Source: Thermohalobaculum sp039184865 (GTDB taxonomy: Bacteria > Pseudomonadota > Alphaproteobacteria > Rhodobacterales > Rhodobacteraceae). From it: 64,000 bases of DNA. Every line of letters starts with the position of its first letter. Position 1 is the first letter of the stretch. Location of the stretch: contig JBCDAV010000003.1 in assembly GCA_039184865.1 (NCBI GenBank), positions 124,001-188,000 on the forward strand, read 5' to 3'. Shown in pieces: positions 41,202-50,595 of this stretch. The translations under genes and the position numbers were made by a program. The notes beneath the pieces were generated by a model. The model did no database searches and was not told the origin of the DNA. It saw nothing but the letters and a program-made list of their open reading frames with translations.

Positions 41202-42959
41202 TCAGGCGGGCGCCGCAGCATCCTCGAGGCGCAGTTTCGCCTTGCGCCGGCCACCCCAATCGTCGATTTCGAGACGCCCCGCCACATGTACCGATTGGCG
41301 TCTCCCAGCAGCGGCCTCGAGGAAGTCTGCAATCCCGTTATCGGCGGCACCGAACGCGATTGCCACAAGCGTCCCATCCTTGCCACCGAAGCGCGCCTGG
41401 CAATGACCGTTGCCCACGCGTCTGACGCCAGATGGAACGACATCGGGAAACGCTATCCGGGGTGCCGCGTTCGCCGGTCCGAAAGGTCCCGCCTGCTCGA
41501 GCAGCTCGACAAGCTCCGGCGTGGCGCCCGCCGGTGCCAGAGCGCCGATCACGCGCATGTCCTGTGGTCCGGCCTGATCCGCACCTTGCGCGGCGAGCAA
41601 TTCGGACAGCGCATCCATCGCCTCGGGAATTCGGTCGGCCTCGACGCTGAGACCCGCCGCCATCTGGTGCCCTCCACCCTTCAGCAGGACACCGCTCTGA
41701 GCGAGCGCCGATACCGACGAGCCGAGGTCGACCCCGGCAATCGAGCGGCCCGACCCTTTACCCTCGTCGCCGTCGATGCCGATCACCACGGCCGGCCGAT
41801 TGAAGCGATCCTTGAGGCGGCTGGCCACGATGCCGACGACGCCGGGATGCCAGCCATCGCCCGCTGCCCAGACCAGGGCGCCGCCGGTTCCGCGTTCTTC
41901 GATCTGGAGCGATGCGGCGTCTTGAACGGCGGCCTCGATCTCGCGGCGCTCCCTGTTCAGCCCGTCAAGCTTTTCTGCGAGCGCTGCCGCTTCGTGCGGA
42001 TCGTTCGTCGAAAGCAAGCGGGCGCCGAGGTCGGCAGCGCCGATGCGCCCGCCCGCATTGATCCGGGGCCCGAGCGCGAAGCCGAGATCACGCGCACTGG
42101 GCGGTGCCGTCAACCCGGCAACATCCGCGAGTGCGACAAGGCCATGCCGCTGCCGCTTGGCCATGACGCCGAGACCCGTTCGGACGAAGGCACGGTTCAG
42201 ACCGATCATCGGAGCAACATCGGCGACGGTTGCGACCGCCACCAGATCGAGCATGTCCATGAGCTCTGGCACGTCCCGATCCCCGCGCAGCAGACGGTTC
42301 GTTGCGACGAGCAGCATGAAGACGGCACCGGCTGCACAAAGGTGCCCGAGATCCGACGCGTCGTCTGCCCGGTTGGGATTGACCGTGATGGCGTCGGGGA
42401 GTTCCGGCCCGGGCAGATGATGATCCACGATCAGCACGTCGGCTCCAGCCGCACGTGCGGCGGCGACCGGCTCATGGGAGAGCGTGCCGCAGTCGACGCA
42501 GATCACGAGGTCATGTTGGCGACCGAGATCCGTCATCGCCTCAACATTCGGACCATAGCCTTCGTCGATGCGATCCGGGATATAGCTCGTCGCCGAGAGG
42601 CCCAATTGATCAAGCCAGTCCGTCAGCAAGGCGACCGACGCTCCACCGTCAACATCGTAGTCGCCGAAAATTGCAACGCGTTCGCGGGCGCGGACGCCGG
42701 CCGAAAGCCGCTCTGCCGCGCGGTCCATGTCTGCCAGAGAGCATGGGTCCGGCATCAGATCACGCAGACGGGGAGCGAGGTAACTCTGTACGTCGTCCGG
42801 AGAAACACCCTTCTCTGCAAGCAGACGCGCGACAAGATCGGGCAGGCCGGAGATCTGTTCGATCTGTAATGCCGCGCGGTCGAGGACCGGACCAGCGCCG
42901 GTCCAGCGCCGGCCGGTGACGGATCGTTCAACGCCGAGGAAGGTGGTTCGCTCATCCAT
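41202..42959 (-). CDS. recJ: Single-stranded-DNA-specific exonuclease RecJ
   Basis: 585 aa from the ATG at 42959 (a GTG three bases earlier is possible). RecJ 5'-3' ssDNA exonuclease used in recombination, mismatch and base-excision repair. DHH-family metal motifs are visible: I as DYDVDG (residues 100-105), CVDCGTL, III as LIVDHHLPGP, and the DHHA1 domain near VWAAGDGWHPGVVGIVASRL with GSGRSIAG and KGGGHQMAAGLSV. The usual length is 550-600. It precedes the tRNA-Glu by 68 bp. Confidence 0.96.
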   Translation of the reverse strand: MDERTTFLGVERSVTGRRWTGAGPVLDRAALQIEQISGLPDLVARLLAEKGVSPDDVQSYLAPRLRDLMPDPCSLADMDRAAERLSAGVRARERVAIFGDYDVDGGASVALLTDWLDQLGLSATSYIPDRIDEGYGPNVEAMTDLGRQHDLVICVDCGTLSHEPVAAARAAGADVLIVDHHLPGPELPDAITVNPNRADDASDLGHLCAAGAVFMLLVATNRLLRGDRDVPELMDMLDLVAVATVADVAPMIGLNRAFVRTGLGVMAKRQRHGLVALADVAGLTAPPSARDLGFALGPRINAGGRIGAADLGARLLSTNDPHEAAALAEKLDGLNRERREIEAAVQDAASLQIEERGTGGALVWAAGDGWHPGVVGIVASRLKDRFNRPAVVIGIDGDEGKGSGRSIAGVDLGSSVSALAQSGVLLKGGGHQMAAGLSVEADRIPEAMDALSELLAAQGADQAGPQDMRVIGALAPAGATPELVELLEQAGPFGPANAAPRIAFPDVVPSGVRRVGNGHCQARFGGKDGTLVAIAFGAADNGIADFLEAAAGRRQSVHVAGRLEIDDWGGRRKAKLRLEDAAAPA

Positions 42960-42998
42960 CACCGATGCATGCCCGAGCTTCGGCGACTTCGCCAGTCC

Positions 42999-43358
42999 TC
43001 AGCGCCGATGCAACAGCATATCGTCGAGGGCCTCGCGCAGCGAGAGCGCGCGTCCCGTGACGAGCCGGCCGAGCGCGCCGGCGCCGAACAGCCAGACGAC
43101 GACCTGCGTCGCCAACCAGAAAAACAGGAAGATCGTCCAAACGCCCAGCGCGATCGAAAGCCCGCTCGGGTCGACGAGTTTGCCGGTCAGCGTGGTGGCC
43201 GTGTTGGCGATGTTGAAAACCATGCCAGACATGCAGAAGCAGATCAGGACGATCTGCACCCAGTTTCGTCGTGCATGGGCGGATTCGGTGATCGCAGATC
43301 GAAGAGATGTGCGACAGTTGGGTCGTGTAGTGATTTCGGCGCCGGGTGGCACACGCAT
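42999..43358 (-). CDS. Small two-helix membrane protein
   Basis: 119 aa from the ATG at 43358, with GGAGGGG close upstream. Two transmembrane helices (WVQIVLICFCMSGMVFNIAN and IALGVWTIFLFFWLATQVVV with WLFG) separated by a short loop, and a positively charged tail (RALSLREALDDMLLHRR). Located 39 bp upstream of recJ on the same strand; a link to repair is not supported by sequence. No family recognised. Confidence 0.7.
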   Translation of the reverse strand: MRVPPGAEITTRPNCRTSLRSAITESAHARRNWVQIVLICFCMSGMVFNIANTATTLTGKLVDPSGLSIALGVWTIFLFFWLATQVVVWLFGAGALGRLVTGRALSLREALDDMLLHRR

Positions 43359-43471
43359 GGCCCCTCCATTGTTGTTTGAGTTTCTGTCCCGTCTACAAGA
43401 TATAGGTATTTGAACCGGTGATTTCACGGGTAATTGACGTGAAATTCGGCCAAAACGCGGGGAGCCTGACC

Positions 43472-44284
43472 ATGGATTGGGATGATGCCTATGCCAACGG
43501 ACCCTACGTGCCGGGGGCGGCCGAGTATCCCGAACGCTGGGCAGCCAGCGCGGAGACCTTCCGAATGGCGCAGGGGGATCGCGCGGAGGTCGGCGTGGCC
43601 TATGGTACCGGGGCAAGGCAGCTCTATGACCTGTTCCATCCGGAAGGCTCGGCTCGCGGTCTCGCCGTGTTCGTTCACGGCGGGTACTGGATGAAGTTCG
43701 ATCGCACCTACTGGTCTCATCTGGCTGGGGGGGCGCTCGCGCATGGCCGGGCTGTCGCGCTACCTCAATACACGCTGTGCCCAGACGCAGCGATCCCGGA
43801 GATCACGCGCGAGATTGCGTCCGCGATCAACCATGCCGCCGCACGGGTCGATGGCCCACTGCTTTTGGCGGGGCACTCCGCGGGCGGTCATCTCGTGACG
43901 CGGATGATTTGCTCGGGTTCGGACTTGTCGCCCGACGTGTCCTCACGCATCGCACATGTCTTGTCGATCAGCGGCGTACATGACCTGCGGCCATTGATGA
44001 AAACAGCGATGAACGAGACTCTGAAATTGAGCGCCGATCAGGCGCGCGCCGAGAGCCCTGCGCTTCTCGAGCCGAAGACGAGCGCGCACCTGACCTGTTG
44101 GGTCGGCGCCGACGAGCGGCCCGAATTCGTCCGGCAGAACGCCCTTCTCGCGAACGTGTGGACGGGCTTCGGTCTCGAGACCGATTGCGTCGAAGACCCA
44201 GGACACAATCATTTCACGATCATCGAGGCGCTGGCCGATCCCGCGAGCGAGATGGTCCGTCGCTGGCTTTCCCTGCAGCAATGA
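43472..44284 (+). CDS. Alpha/beta hydrolase, arylformamidase-like
   Basis: 270 aa from the ATG at 43472 (GGGGAG eight bases upstream). The nucleophile elbow is GHSAGG in LLLAGHSAGGHLVTRMI, and VHGGYWM carries the oxyanion hole (HGG), the combination typical of kynurenine formamidase-like and related carboxylesterases. Likely catalytic Asp lies around DCVEDPGHNHFTII with His in GHNHF. Next to an SDR gene with about 36 bp between. Substrate undefined; kynurenine pathway genes are not present nearby. Confidence 0.86.
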   Translation: MDWDDAYANGPYVPGAAEYPERWAASAETFRMAQGDRAEVGVAYGTGARQLYDLFHPEGSARGLAVFVHGGYWMKFDRTYWSHLAGGALAHGRAVALPQYTLCPDAAIPEITREIASAINHAAARVDGPLLLAGHSAGGHLVTRMICSGSDLSPDVSSRIAHVLSISGVHDLRPLMKTAMNETLKLSADQARAESPALLEPKTSAHLTCWVGADERPEFVRQNALLANVWTGFGLETDCVEDPGHNHFTIIEALADPASEMVRRWLSLQQ

Positions 44285-44320
44285 GACAGCGGAAGTCCGC
44301 TCAGAGATAAGGAACATCGA

Positions 44321-45061
44321 ATGTCCGTGATGTTGGTGACTGGCGGCAGCCGTGGGATCGGTGCCGCGACCTGCAAACTGGCTGCGGAGGCCGGATGGCA
44401 GGTGCTGGTGAACTACGCGTCGAACGAGGCCGCAGCGGATGCGGTCGTCGCCGAGGTGAACGCAGCCGGTTCACAGGCCGTGGCGGTACAGGGCGACGTC
44501 TCGAACGAAGCGGACGTGGTAGCCATGTACGATGCGGCCGAAGCTCTGGGCCCGGTGACCGCCGTGATCGTAAATGCGGGGATCATCGGGCAGATCTCGA
44601 CCGTGGCCGACATGGAGACCGACCGGATTCGCAGGGTGATGGACGTGAATGTCATGGGCGCGTTTTTCGTCGCGCGCGAGGCGGCTCGACGGATGCCGCT
44701 GAACCGTGGCGGGCCGGGTGGTGCGATCGTCATCACATCCTCCGCTGCCGCGCGTTTGGGGTCGCCGAACGAGTTTGTCGACTACGCGGCGTCCAAGGGC
44801 GCGACTGATACCATGACCGTGGGGTTGGCGAAGGAACTGGCCCCACATGGCGTCCGGGTGAACGCGGTGCGACCAGGGTTGATCGAGACCGAGATCCACG
44901 CCTCAGCCGGTGCGCCCGACCGGGTCGAACGTCTGATGGGCGGCGTGCCGATGGCGCGCGCAGGCTCGGCAGAGGAAGTCGCCAAGGTTATCGTGTGGCT
45001 GGCCGGGGACGGGGCGTCCTACATGTCGGGCACGTGCCTGGACGTTGCCGGAGGGCGATAG
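44321..45061 (+). CDS. Short-chain dehydrogenase/reductase
   Basis: 246 aa. Classical SDR with TGGSRGIGAATCKLA (cofactor loop), NAGIIG, catalytic Ser in VIITSSAAARLGSP and YxxxK as YAASKGATDTM. The C-terminal GTCLDVAGGR ends like glucose-1-dehydrogenase or 3-ketoacyl reductase-type SDRs. AAGGA lies eight bases before the ATG. Probably co-transcribed with the hydrolase gene just upstream. Confidence 0.9.
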   Translation: MSVMLVTGGSRGIGAATCKLAAEAGWQVLVNYASNEAAADAVVAEVNAAGSQAVAVQGDVSNEADVVAMYDAAEALGPVTAVIVNAGIIGQISTVADMETDRIRRVMDVNVMGAFFVAREAARRMPLNRGGPGGAIVITSSAAARLGSPNEFVDYAASKGATDTMTVGLAKELAPHGVRVNAVRPGLIETEIHASAGAPDRVERLMGGVPMARAGSAEEVAKVIVWLAGDGASYMSGTCLDVAGGR

Positions 45062-45106
45062 ATCGCGGTCCCTCGGCCGATTGACACGCCGCAGGATTTC
45101 GACAAC

Positions 45107-45682
45107 TCAAGCGCCCTTTTCGAGCAGTTTCTCGACCGCTGACCGAACTCTCGGTGCGTCCGGTTCGATCCGGGTCGAGAACGCATCGACCAGCCGCCCG
45201 GATCCGTCGATAAGGTACTTGTGGAAGTTCCAGTTCGGTGTCCGGGATGGCCCGAGCACTTCGCGTGCCCAAGTATAGAACGGATGTGCGCGGCGTCCGC
45301 GAACCCGGGTGATCGACGTCATCGGGAAATCGAGGTTGAAATTGACCTCGCAGAAATGCTTGACCTCTGCCTCGCTATCCAATTCCTGCCCGCCAAAATC
45401 GTCCGAGGGTACGGCCAACAAGACGAAACCCTGATCGCGGTACCGATCGTAGAGCGCCTGCAGCCCGTCATACTGATAGGTGAAGCCGCAGCGCGAGGCG
45501 GTGTTGACGATCATCAGCGGCTTTCCGGCGAAGCGCGACAGCGGCAGCTCTTCGCCGTCGATGTCGACGAAGCCGAAATCATGGGCAGACTTGCGGCGCG
45601 CATCGCTACGGGCGTGCACGCGCGTCGCCGCGCAGGCGAGCAGGGCAAGGCCGCCGAGCAGCAAAAGACGTCTGGCAAACAT
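45107..45682 (-). CDS. Glutathione peroxidase family protein (secreted)
   Basis: 191 aa. An N-terminal signal peptide (RRLLLLGGLALLACAATRVHA) directs it to the periplasm. The catalytic tetrad is visible: Cys65 in NTASRCGFT (Cys rather than Sec), Gln in PSDDFGGQE, and Trp-Asn in NWNFHKYL. BtuE-like peroxidases reduce hydroperoxides using thioredoxin or glutathione; a periplasmic copy would need another reductant. It is convergent with the SDR upstream. Confidence 0.9.
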   Translation of the reverse strand: MFARRLLLLGGLALLACAATRVHARSDARRKSAHDFGFVDIDGEELPLSRFAGKPLMIVNTASRCGFTYQYDGLQALYDRYRDQGFVLLAVPSDDFGGQELDSEAEVKHFCEVNFNLDFPMTSITRVRGRRAHPFYTWAREVLGPSRTPNWNFHKYLIDGSGRLVDAFSTRIEPDAPRVRSAVEKLLEKGA

Positions 45683-45725
45683 CTCGATCCTCCTTGTCCG
45701 ACCACTTAGGTCGCGCTGTCAGGGA

Positions 45726-46907
45726 TCAATCCGGGACGTCATCGAAAAGTCGGGTCAGCGGGCGTCCGGTCTCTCCCGCGACCAGCGATGCGAGAAGCTT
45801 TCGGACGGGACCAAGCTGCGCGAACGGCGCGCCGAGCCGGTTTCTGATCCAGGGCAGCAACCGGCTATCCGACTGATACAAGGGCGTGAAGAGCCAGCTT
45901 GCAGCCTGATAGAGCCTGACGTGTCGCGATCTGAGGGACGCGAATTGCTCTCCGATCCGATCCACCGGAGCGCTACGCGCCGCCGCTGCCAAGGCCGCCG
46001 CGTCCAGCAGTGCCATGTTCGCACCCTGTCCCAGTTGCGGCGAGGTCGCGTGAAAGCTGTCTCCGATGTGGACGATCCCCTCGCCGTAGGGCCGCCAGAG
46101 TGTCCGATGGGTGTACTGCGCGAATGTCAGTTCGCCGTGAGAGGTGATCTGATCGAGGATCGCCTCGGTTTCAGGCCAGAGACTTCGAACCTCGTCTTTC
46201 CAGGCGACCAGCGACGTGGCCCGCCAGCTTTCCTGGTCCGACGCACGCAGGCTCCAGAAGAACGTGAGGCGCCGCGGCGCTGACGGAGCCGATTGGCCGA
46301 CTGGCAACACGCCGACCATCTTGCGCGCGAATTCGTAGCGCTGCTCGAGACGATCCGCGTGGAAAGGGCCATCCTCCGGCCAGTTCAACAATGCCCATAG
46401 CGCACCAAAATGCAGCGGGGCGGAGGGTTTGGGACAAAGCGGGGAGTACGCGCCAAGTGCATCGACAATCAGATCGAACGGGCCGACCCGCTGATCGTCT
46501 ACCTTGAGAAAGCCCGTTGCGTGGCCGGTGATCCGGGTGCCCGGTGTCAGTTGAGCACCGGCATCCTGTGCTGCTTGAAGAAGCAGGTCGAAAAGCGTTG
46601 CGCGCTGTACCGCGTGGCCCACGAGCCCTGTTCTCAGGTCATCGTATTTGACGTCGAGGATCGGGAGGCCGCGAAACGTTTCACCGTAAATTCGGCGGAT
46701 CGGACTCGCCCGTGAAACCAGTTGTTCGGCAAGCCCGAGCCGGTCGAGGACCGCCAGACCAACGGGTTGCACCATGAGGCCGGAGCCGACCGGGCGTGGC
46801 GCATCGAACCGGTCGAAGACAGTGACTGTGTGTCCGGCACGGGCGAGGAATGCGGCGGATGCGAGCCCGGCAATGCCGGCGCCCGCAATCGCGATGTTCA
46901 ACGGCAC
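45726..46907 (-). CDS. FAD-dependent monooxygenase (aromatic hydroxylase family)
   Basis: 393 aa, GTG start at 46907. Group A flavoprotein monooxygenase with GAGIAGLASAAFLARAGHTV (GxGxxG near the N-terminus), a second motif (DALGAYSPL, the DG-type sequence is modified) and GDSFHATSPQLGQGANMALL for FAD pyrophosphate binding near residue 275. Substrate not deducible. It lies just downstream of ccmG on the same strand but is not related to cytochrome assembly. Confidence 0.9.
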   Translation of the reverse strand: MPLNIAIAGAGIAGLASAAFLARAGHTVTVFDRFDAPRPVGSGLMVQPVGLAVLDRLGLAEQLVSRASPIRRIYGETFRGLPILDVKYDDLRTGLVGHAVQRATLFDLLLQAAQDAGAQLTPGTRITGHATGFLKVDDQRVGPFDLIVDALGAYSPLCPKPSAPLHFGALWALLNWPEDGPFHADRLEQRYEFARKMVGVLPVGQSAPSAPRRLTFFWSLRASDQESWRATSLVAWKDEVRSLWPETEAILDQITSHGELTFAQYTHRTLWRPYGEGIVHIGDSFHATSPQLGQGANMALLDAAALAAAARSAPVDRIGEQFASLRSRHVRLYQAASWLFTPLYQSDSRLLPWIRNRLGAPFAQLGPVRKLLASLVAGETGRPLTRLFDDVPD

Positions 46908-46935
46908 GCTCCCGCACAGGAAGCGCGCCGCGACG

Positions 46936-47499
46936 TCATTTCGAAGCCGCCTCGATTGCCGCGCGCAGCTTGGGAAGTTCGCGTTGGGTCACCGGGCCGA
47001 CCTGCTTGTAGATGATCTTGCCCGCATCGTTGATCACGAAGGTCTCGGGCACGCCGTAGACGCCAAACTCGATGCCGGCGCGGCCGTTCGTGTCAGCTCC
47101 GATCAACTGATAGGGATCACCAAGCTCTGCCAGAAACGCTTCGGCGTTTTCGGGCGCATCCTTGTAATTGATCCCGTGGACCGCGACGCCCTCTGCCGCC
47201 AGGTCCATGAGGTGCGGATGTTCGACCCGGCAAGGACCGCACCAGCTTGCCCAGATGTTCAGAAGCTTAACGCCGTTGCCAACGAGGACCTCGTCGGAGA
47301 GCTCGGTCTCGCCCGCCCGCAACGGAGCCAGTGCGAAATCCGGAACCGGCTTGTCGATCAGCGCGGATGGCAGGCGCTGCACGTCCTCGCGCTGCAGCCC
47401 GAGCATGAAGACAGCCAGCACGGCGGCGGCACCGAGGGCAGGCACGATCATCCAGGGGCGAAACCCGGATTTCGGCGCGTCGGTCGGAAGATCGCTCAT
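46936..47499 (-). CDS. ccmG: Thiol:disulfide interchange protein CcmG (DsbE)
   Basis: 187 aa. N-terminal membrane anchor (WMIVPALGAAAVLAVFMLG), periplasmic thioredoxin fold with WASWCGPC (active Cys at 87 and 90) and GVYGVPETFVINDAG (cis-Pro loop with PET, typical of CcmG). It keeps apocytochrome c CXXCH cysteines reduced before haem attachment. The start overlaps the ccmD stop by four bases (ATGA). Confidence 0.95.
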   Translation of the reverse strand: MSDLPTDAPKSGFRPWMIVPALGAAAVLAVFMLGLQREDVQRLPSALIDKPVPDFALAPLRAGETELSDEVLVGNGVKLLNIWASWCGPCRVEHPHLMDLAAEGVAVHGINYKDAPENAEAFLAELGDPYQLIGADTNGRAGIEFGVYGVPETFVINDAGKIIYKQVGPVTQRELPKLRAAIEAASK

Positions 47500-47636
47500 C
47501 GTCCACGCTCCCGGTCGAGACGTTCCAGATCCTGGCGAGCCCGGCGCGCCGCAAGGACGGATTGCCAGATCAGACCGCCGAGGATCAGTGCGGTCCCTGC
47601 GTAAGCTGCGATCACGTAAGGCGCGTACTGGTCCAT
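47496..47636 (-). CDS. ccmD: Haem exporter protein CcmD
   Basis: 46 aa. A short protein with one N-terminal transmembrane helix (APYVIAAYAGTALILGGLIW) and a basic, charged C-terminal tail (ARRARQDLERLDRERGR), exactly the form of CcmD. It holds CcmC and CcmE together for holo-CcmE release. It begins at the last base of ccmC (TGATG) and overlaps ccmG, so the order ccmC-ccmD-ccmG is confirmed. Very small, easily missed. Confidence 0.9.
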   Translation of the reverse strand: MDQYAPYVIAAYAGTALILGGLIWQSVLAARRARQDLERLDRERGR

Positions 47637-48361
47637 CAGGCCGGGGCTCCCTGCAACCGGATCGAGTGTGCCCGGCGTTGCCGGATCTCGGTGCGCGCGC
47701 GCAGCAAAAGGATCGCGACGAACAGTACGTAGAACGCGATCATGCAGATGTAGAGTGGTGTGCGGAAGGCGTCGTCAATGCGCTGCCCGGCCTCGACCGA
47801 AAGCGAGGAGTCCTGATGCAGCGTGTTCCAGAACCGCACGGCGTAGCGCGACAGAAACGCGAAAACGACGCCGACCAGGCACATGACAGCCGACAGATCG
47901 GCTGCTTTCTCCGGCTCCTCGATCGCCGCCCACAGCGCCATGTATCCAAGGTAGAAGAAAAACATGATCAGCACGGCGGTCAGCCGGGCGTCCCAGACCC
48001 ACCACGTGCCCCACATCGGCTGGCCCCAGACCGCCCCGGTGATGATGGCGATGGCAGTGAAGGCAGCTCCGATCGGCGCAGCGGCTTTCGCGACGAGAAA
48101 CGACACGTGGTGCCGGCGGACCAGGCCGATGACGGATGCGATCGCCATCAGCGCATAGGTGTTGATCGCCAGCATCGCGGCCGGGACATGGATGAACAGG
48201 ATCTTGACAGTCGAGCCCTGCTGATAATCCGGTGGCGTGAAAAACAGTGCCCAGCCCAGCCCCAAGGCAAGCAGTGCGGCGGATAGTGCCCATAAGGGGA
48301 CCATGACCGGCTGCGTGATCCGCATGAACTCTGCGGGATTTGCGTAGCGCCACATCGACAT
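47636..48361 (-). CDS. ccmC: Haem exporter/ haem-handling protein CcmC
   Basis: 241 aa from the ATG at 48361. Six membrane helices with the tryptophan-rich haem-binding motif GTWWVWDARLTAVLIM and conserved His residues in KILFIHVPAAMLA and FWNTLHQDSSLS. CcmC loads haem onto CcmE. Its stop overlaps the ccmD start. The preceding genes ccmA and ccmB are not beside it; the divergent neighbour is a sterol desaturase-like gene. The first in-frame ATG is chosen; a start at 48355 (MWRYANP) is possible. Confidence 0.95.
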   Translation of the reverse strand: MSMWRYANPAEFMRITQPVMVPLWALSAALLALGLGWALFFTPPDYQQGSTVKILFIHVPAAMLAINTYALMAIASVIGLVRRHHVSFLVAKAAAPIGAAFTAIAIITGAVWGQPMWGTWWVWDARLTAVLIMFFFYLGYMALWAAIEEPEKAADLSAVMCLVGVVFAFLSRYAVRFWNTLHQDSSLSVEAGQRIDDAFRTPLYICMIAFYVLFVAILLLRARTEIRQRRAHSIRLQGAPA

Positions 48362-48491
48362 GTCTGAGAGACTAGGCCCTGCGCCCGATACCCGCAACTC
48401 AACAGGGCGGGGCGGGATGTCTCACATGGCGGACGCGGGGCTTGTGCCAGATCGTACTTGTGCAAAGGTGGGCAGCGACAGGGAGATGCTG

Positions 48492-49484
48492 ATGACCACC
48501 GAACCGCGGGACTCGGGCTTCGCTCGGCAATGGCATTATCGGCCTGATGTGCCGATTACGGTCTCGCCCATCTTTGCCTGGCCGCCCCGGCCGATGGAAT
48601 GGTTGCGTTGGACCACAGATCGCTGGTTCTTCCTGACCGAAAACCTGCTGCTCGCAGTGCTGGCGACCATCACCTGGCTCTATCTGCAACCACCTCTGGA
48701 GGAGGTTCGCGAGTTGCGGGTCGGCTGGATCGCCGAGATGTATCTGCGCAACCTGATCATGATCTCGGTCCTGGCCGGTGGTCTGCACTGGTACTTCCAT
48801 GCGCGAAAACACCAGGGAAAGCGCCTGAAGTTCGATCCCCGGGACAAGCTCGCCCGCGGGCCCGCGTTCACGTTCAACTCTCAGCTCTGGGACAACGTGT
48901 TCTGGACGCTGGGAAGCGGTGTCGCGTTCTGGACAGCCTATGAGGCGCTGATGCTCTGGGCACTGGCGAATGGCTATGCGCCCATGCTGGAGGCCCGCCA
49001 GAATCCGGTGCTGTTCGCGCTCGTGCTCCTGCTCACGCCTGTCTGGATTTCGTTCCATTTCTACTGGATCCACCGGGCGCTGCACTGGCCGCCGCTCTAC
49101 CGGCTTGCGCACGCGCTGCACCACCGGAACACCAATGTCGGCCCGTGGTCCGGTATCTCCATGCACCCGGTCGAACACCTTCTGTTCTTCTCGTCTGCGC
49201 TCATCCACTGGATCGTCCCGGCGCACCCGATCCACATCCTGTTTCACATGCAGCATCAGGCGTTGACCGGCGTCACCTCGCACACCGGGTTCGACGCGCT
49301 CGTCGTGCGCGACAAGGAGCGCCTTTCGCTCGGCAACTTTCACCATCAGATGCATCATCGGTATTTCGAGTGCAATTACGGCAACCTCGAGATGCCGTGG
49401 GACGCAGTCTTCGGCTCGTTCCATGACGGTACGGACGAGGCGCATCGGCGTATGAAGGAACGGCGCCCGAATGCCGGATCATAA
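48492..49484 (+). CDS. Sterol desaturase/fatty-acid hydroxylase superfamily protein
   Basis: 330 aa from the ATG at 48492 (GGGAG at six bases; an ATG at 48486 is also possible). Multi-pass membrane diiron enzyme: histidine boxes as WIHRALHWP, HALHHRNTN and FHHQMHHRYFECNYG, with membrane helices before and between (FFLTENLLLAVLATITWLYL, VLFALVLLLTPVWISFHFYW). The His pattern is the iron-binding signature of the superfamily. The substrate (lipid, sterol or carotenoid) is not deducible. Divergent from ccmC. Confidence 0.87.
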   Translation: MTTEPRDSGFARQWHYRPDVPITVSPIFAWPPRPMEWLRWTTDRWFFLTENLLLAVLATITWLYLQPPLEEVRELRVGWIAEMYLRNLIMISVLAGGLHWYFHARKHQGKRLKFDPRDKLARGPAFTFNSQLWDNVFWTLGSGVAFWTAYEALMLWALANGYAPMLEARQNPVLFALVLLLTPVWISFHFYWIHRALHWPPLYRLAHALHHRNTNVGPWSGISMHPVEHLLFFSSALIHWIVPAHPIHILFHMQHQALTGVTSHTGFDALVVRDKERLSLGNFHHQMHHRYFECNYGNLEMPWDAVFGSFHDGTDEAHRRMKERRPNAGS

Positions 49485-49638
49485 CCCCGGCCTTGCACTG
49501 ATGCTGCAAAGGCTTTGCTAACCACAGGCATTGGTACGGAAATAACCGATTCCCGCTACACAGGATCTATCGCAGGCCCGGGGAGCGTTTTGTTGGGGCT
49601 GCGTGCGTGGGCGTATCCAGACCGCGTTTCGGGGGCCA

Positions 49639-50595
49639 ATGAATATCTTTACGCTGACAAGTACCTGTGCACGCGACGAGGTGGTCTGCATTCCTCCGGA
49701 CGCGTCTTGCCGGGAAACCGCTTCGAAGTTGAAGCAGAGTGACATCGGGGCGTTGCTGGTCACGGACTCCGACGCGAACGTGGTCGGCATGGTGTCGGAA
49801 CGGGACATCGTGCGGGCTTATGCCGAAATGGGTCCGGTTATCGACGCGCGGCGGGTAGCTGATCTGATGACGCCCGATGTGATCGTATGCTCGGGCGAGG
49901 ATGACGTGCTCGACGTGCTCGAGGTTCTCCACCGCAAGCACATCCGGCACATTCCGGTCGTCGAGGGCGGCAAGGCGATTGCCATGCTCAGCATTCGTGA
50001 CTTCGAATACGCCTGCAAGGAACTGCAGTTGCAGGCCTTCACCGATCCCCTGACGGGGCTCCCGAACCGCCGCGCCTTCTACGAGACCTTCGAGAAGGAA
50101 CTCGCGCGGCACGATCGGTTTGGCGTTCCGCTTTCTGTCGCGCTGGCCGACATCGATCACTTCAAGCTCGTCAATGACCGCTACGGCCACGCGGCCGGGG
50201 ACGAGGTCCTTGCAAAGTTCGCCCATGTGCTGACGCGCGAGTTCCGGTCGTTCGACGGTATCGGGCGCATCGGCGGCGAGGAGTTTGCGCTGCTGTTCCC
50301 GCATACGAGGCTCGCCGAGGCGTCGCTTGCCTGCCAGCGGATCATGACCTCCATCGCCAATACGCCGATCATGACGGACGCCGGCGAAATTTCGGTCAGC
50401 GTGAGCATTGGTCTGACAGAGGTCGGGCCCGCTGAACACGACCGCGATCAGATCCTGAAGCGCGCGGATGAACTGCTTTATGCCGCGAAGACGAGTGGTC
50501 GGAACTGCCTTCGCATCGACTCCGACGATGCAAGCGAGGATCTGCGCGCCAGCGCAATGCGGTCGGCGCCGGAGACACCGCACCACATCCGCTGA
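49639..50595 (+). CDS. Diguanylate cyclase with N-terminal CBS domain pair
   Basis: 318 aa from the ATG at 49639. Two CBS repeats (residues about 15-125, e.g. GALLVTDSDANVVGMVSERD and HIRHIPVVEGGKAIAMLSIR), then a GGDEF domain from about 140 with DPLTGLPNRRAF and the active-site GGEEF in IGRIGGEEFALLFP. The variant GGEEF is active in other cyclases. CBS pairs bind adenine nucleotides, so c-di-GMP synthesis may respond to energy state. RxxD inhibitory site: not clearly present. Stands alone. Confidence 0.92.
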   Translation: MNIFTLTSTCARDEVVCIPPDASCRETASKLKQSDIGALLVTDSDANVVGMVSERDIVRAYAEMGPVIDARRVADLMTPDVIVCSGEDDVLDVLEVLHRKHIRHIPVVEGGKAIAMLSIRDFEYACKELQLQAFTDPLTGLPNRRAFYETFEKELARHDRFGVPLSVALADIDHFKLVNDRYGHAAGDEVLAKFAHVLTREFRSFDGIGRIGGEEFALLFPHTRLAEASLACQRIMTSIANTPIMTDAGEISVSVSIGLTEVGPAEHDRDQILKRADELLYAAKTSGRNCLRIDSDDASEDLRASAMRSAPETPHHIR

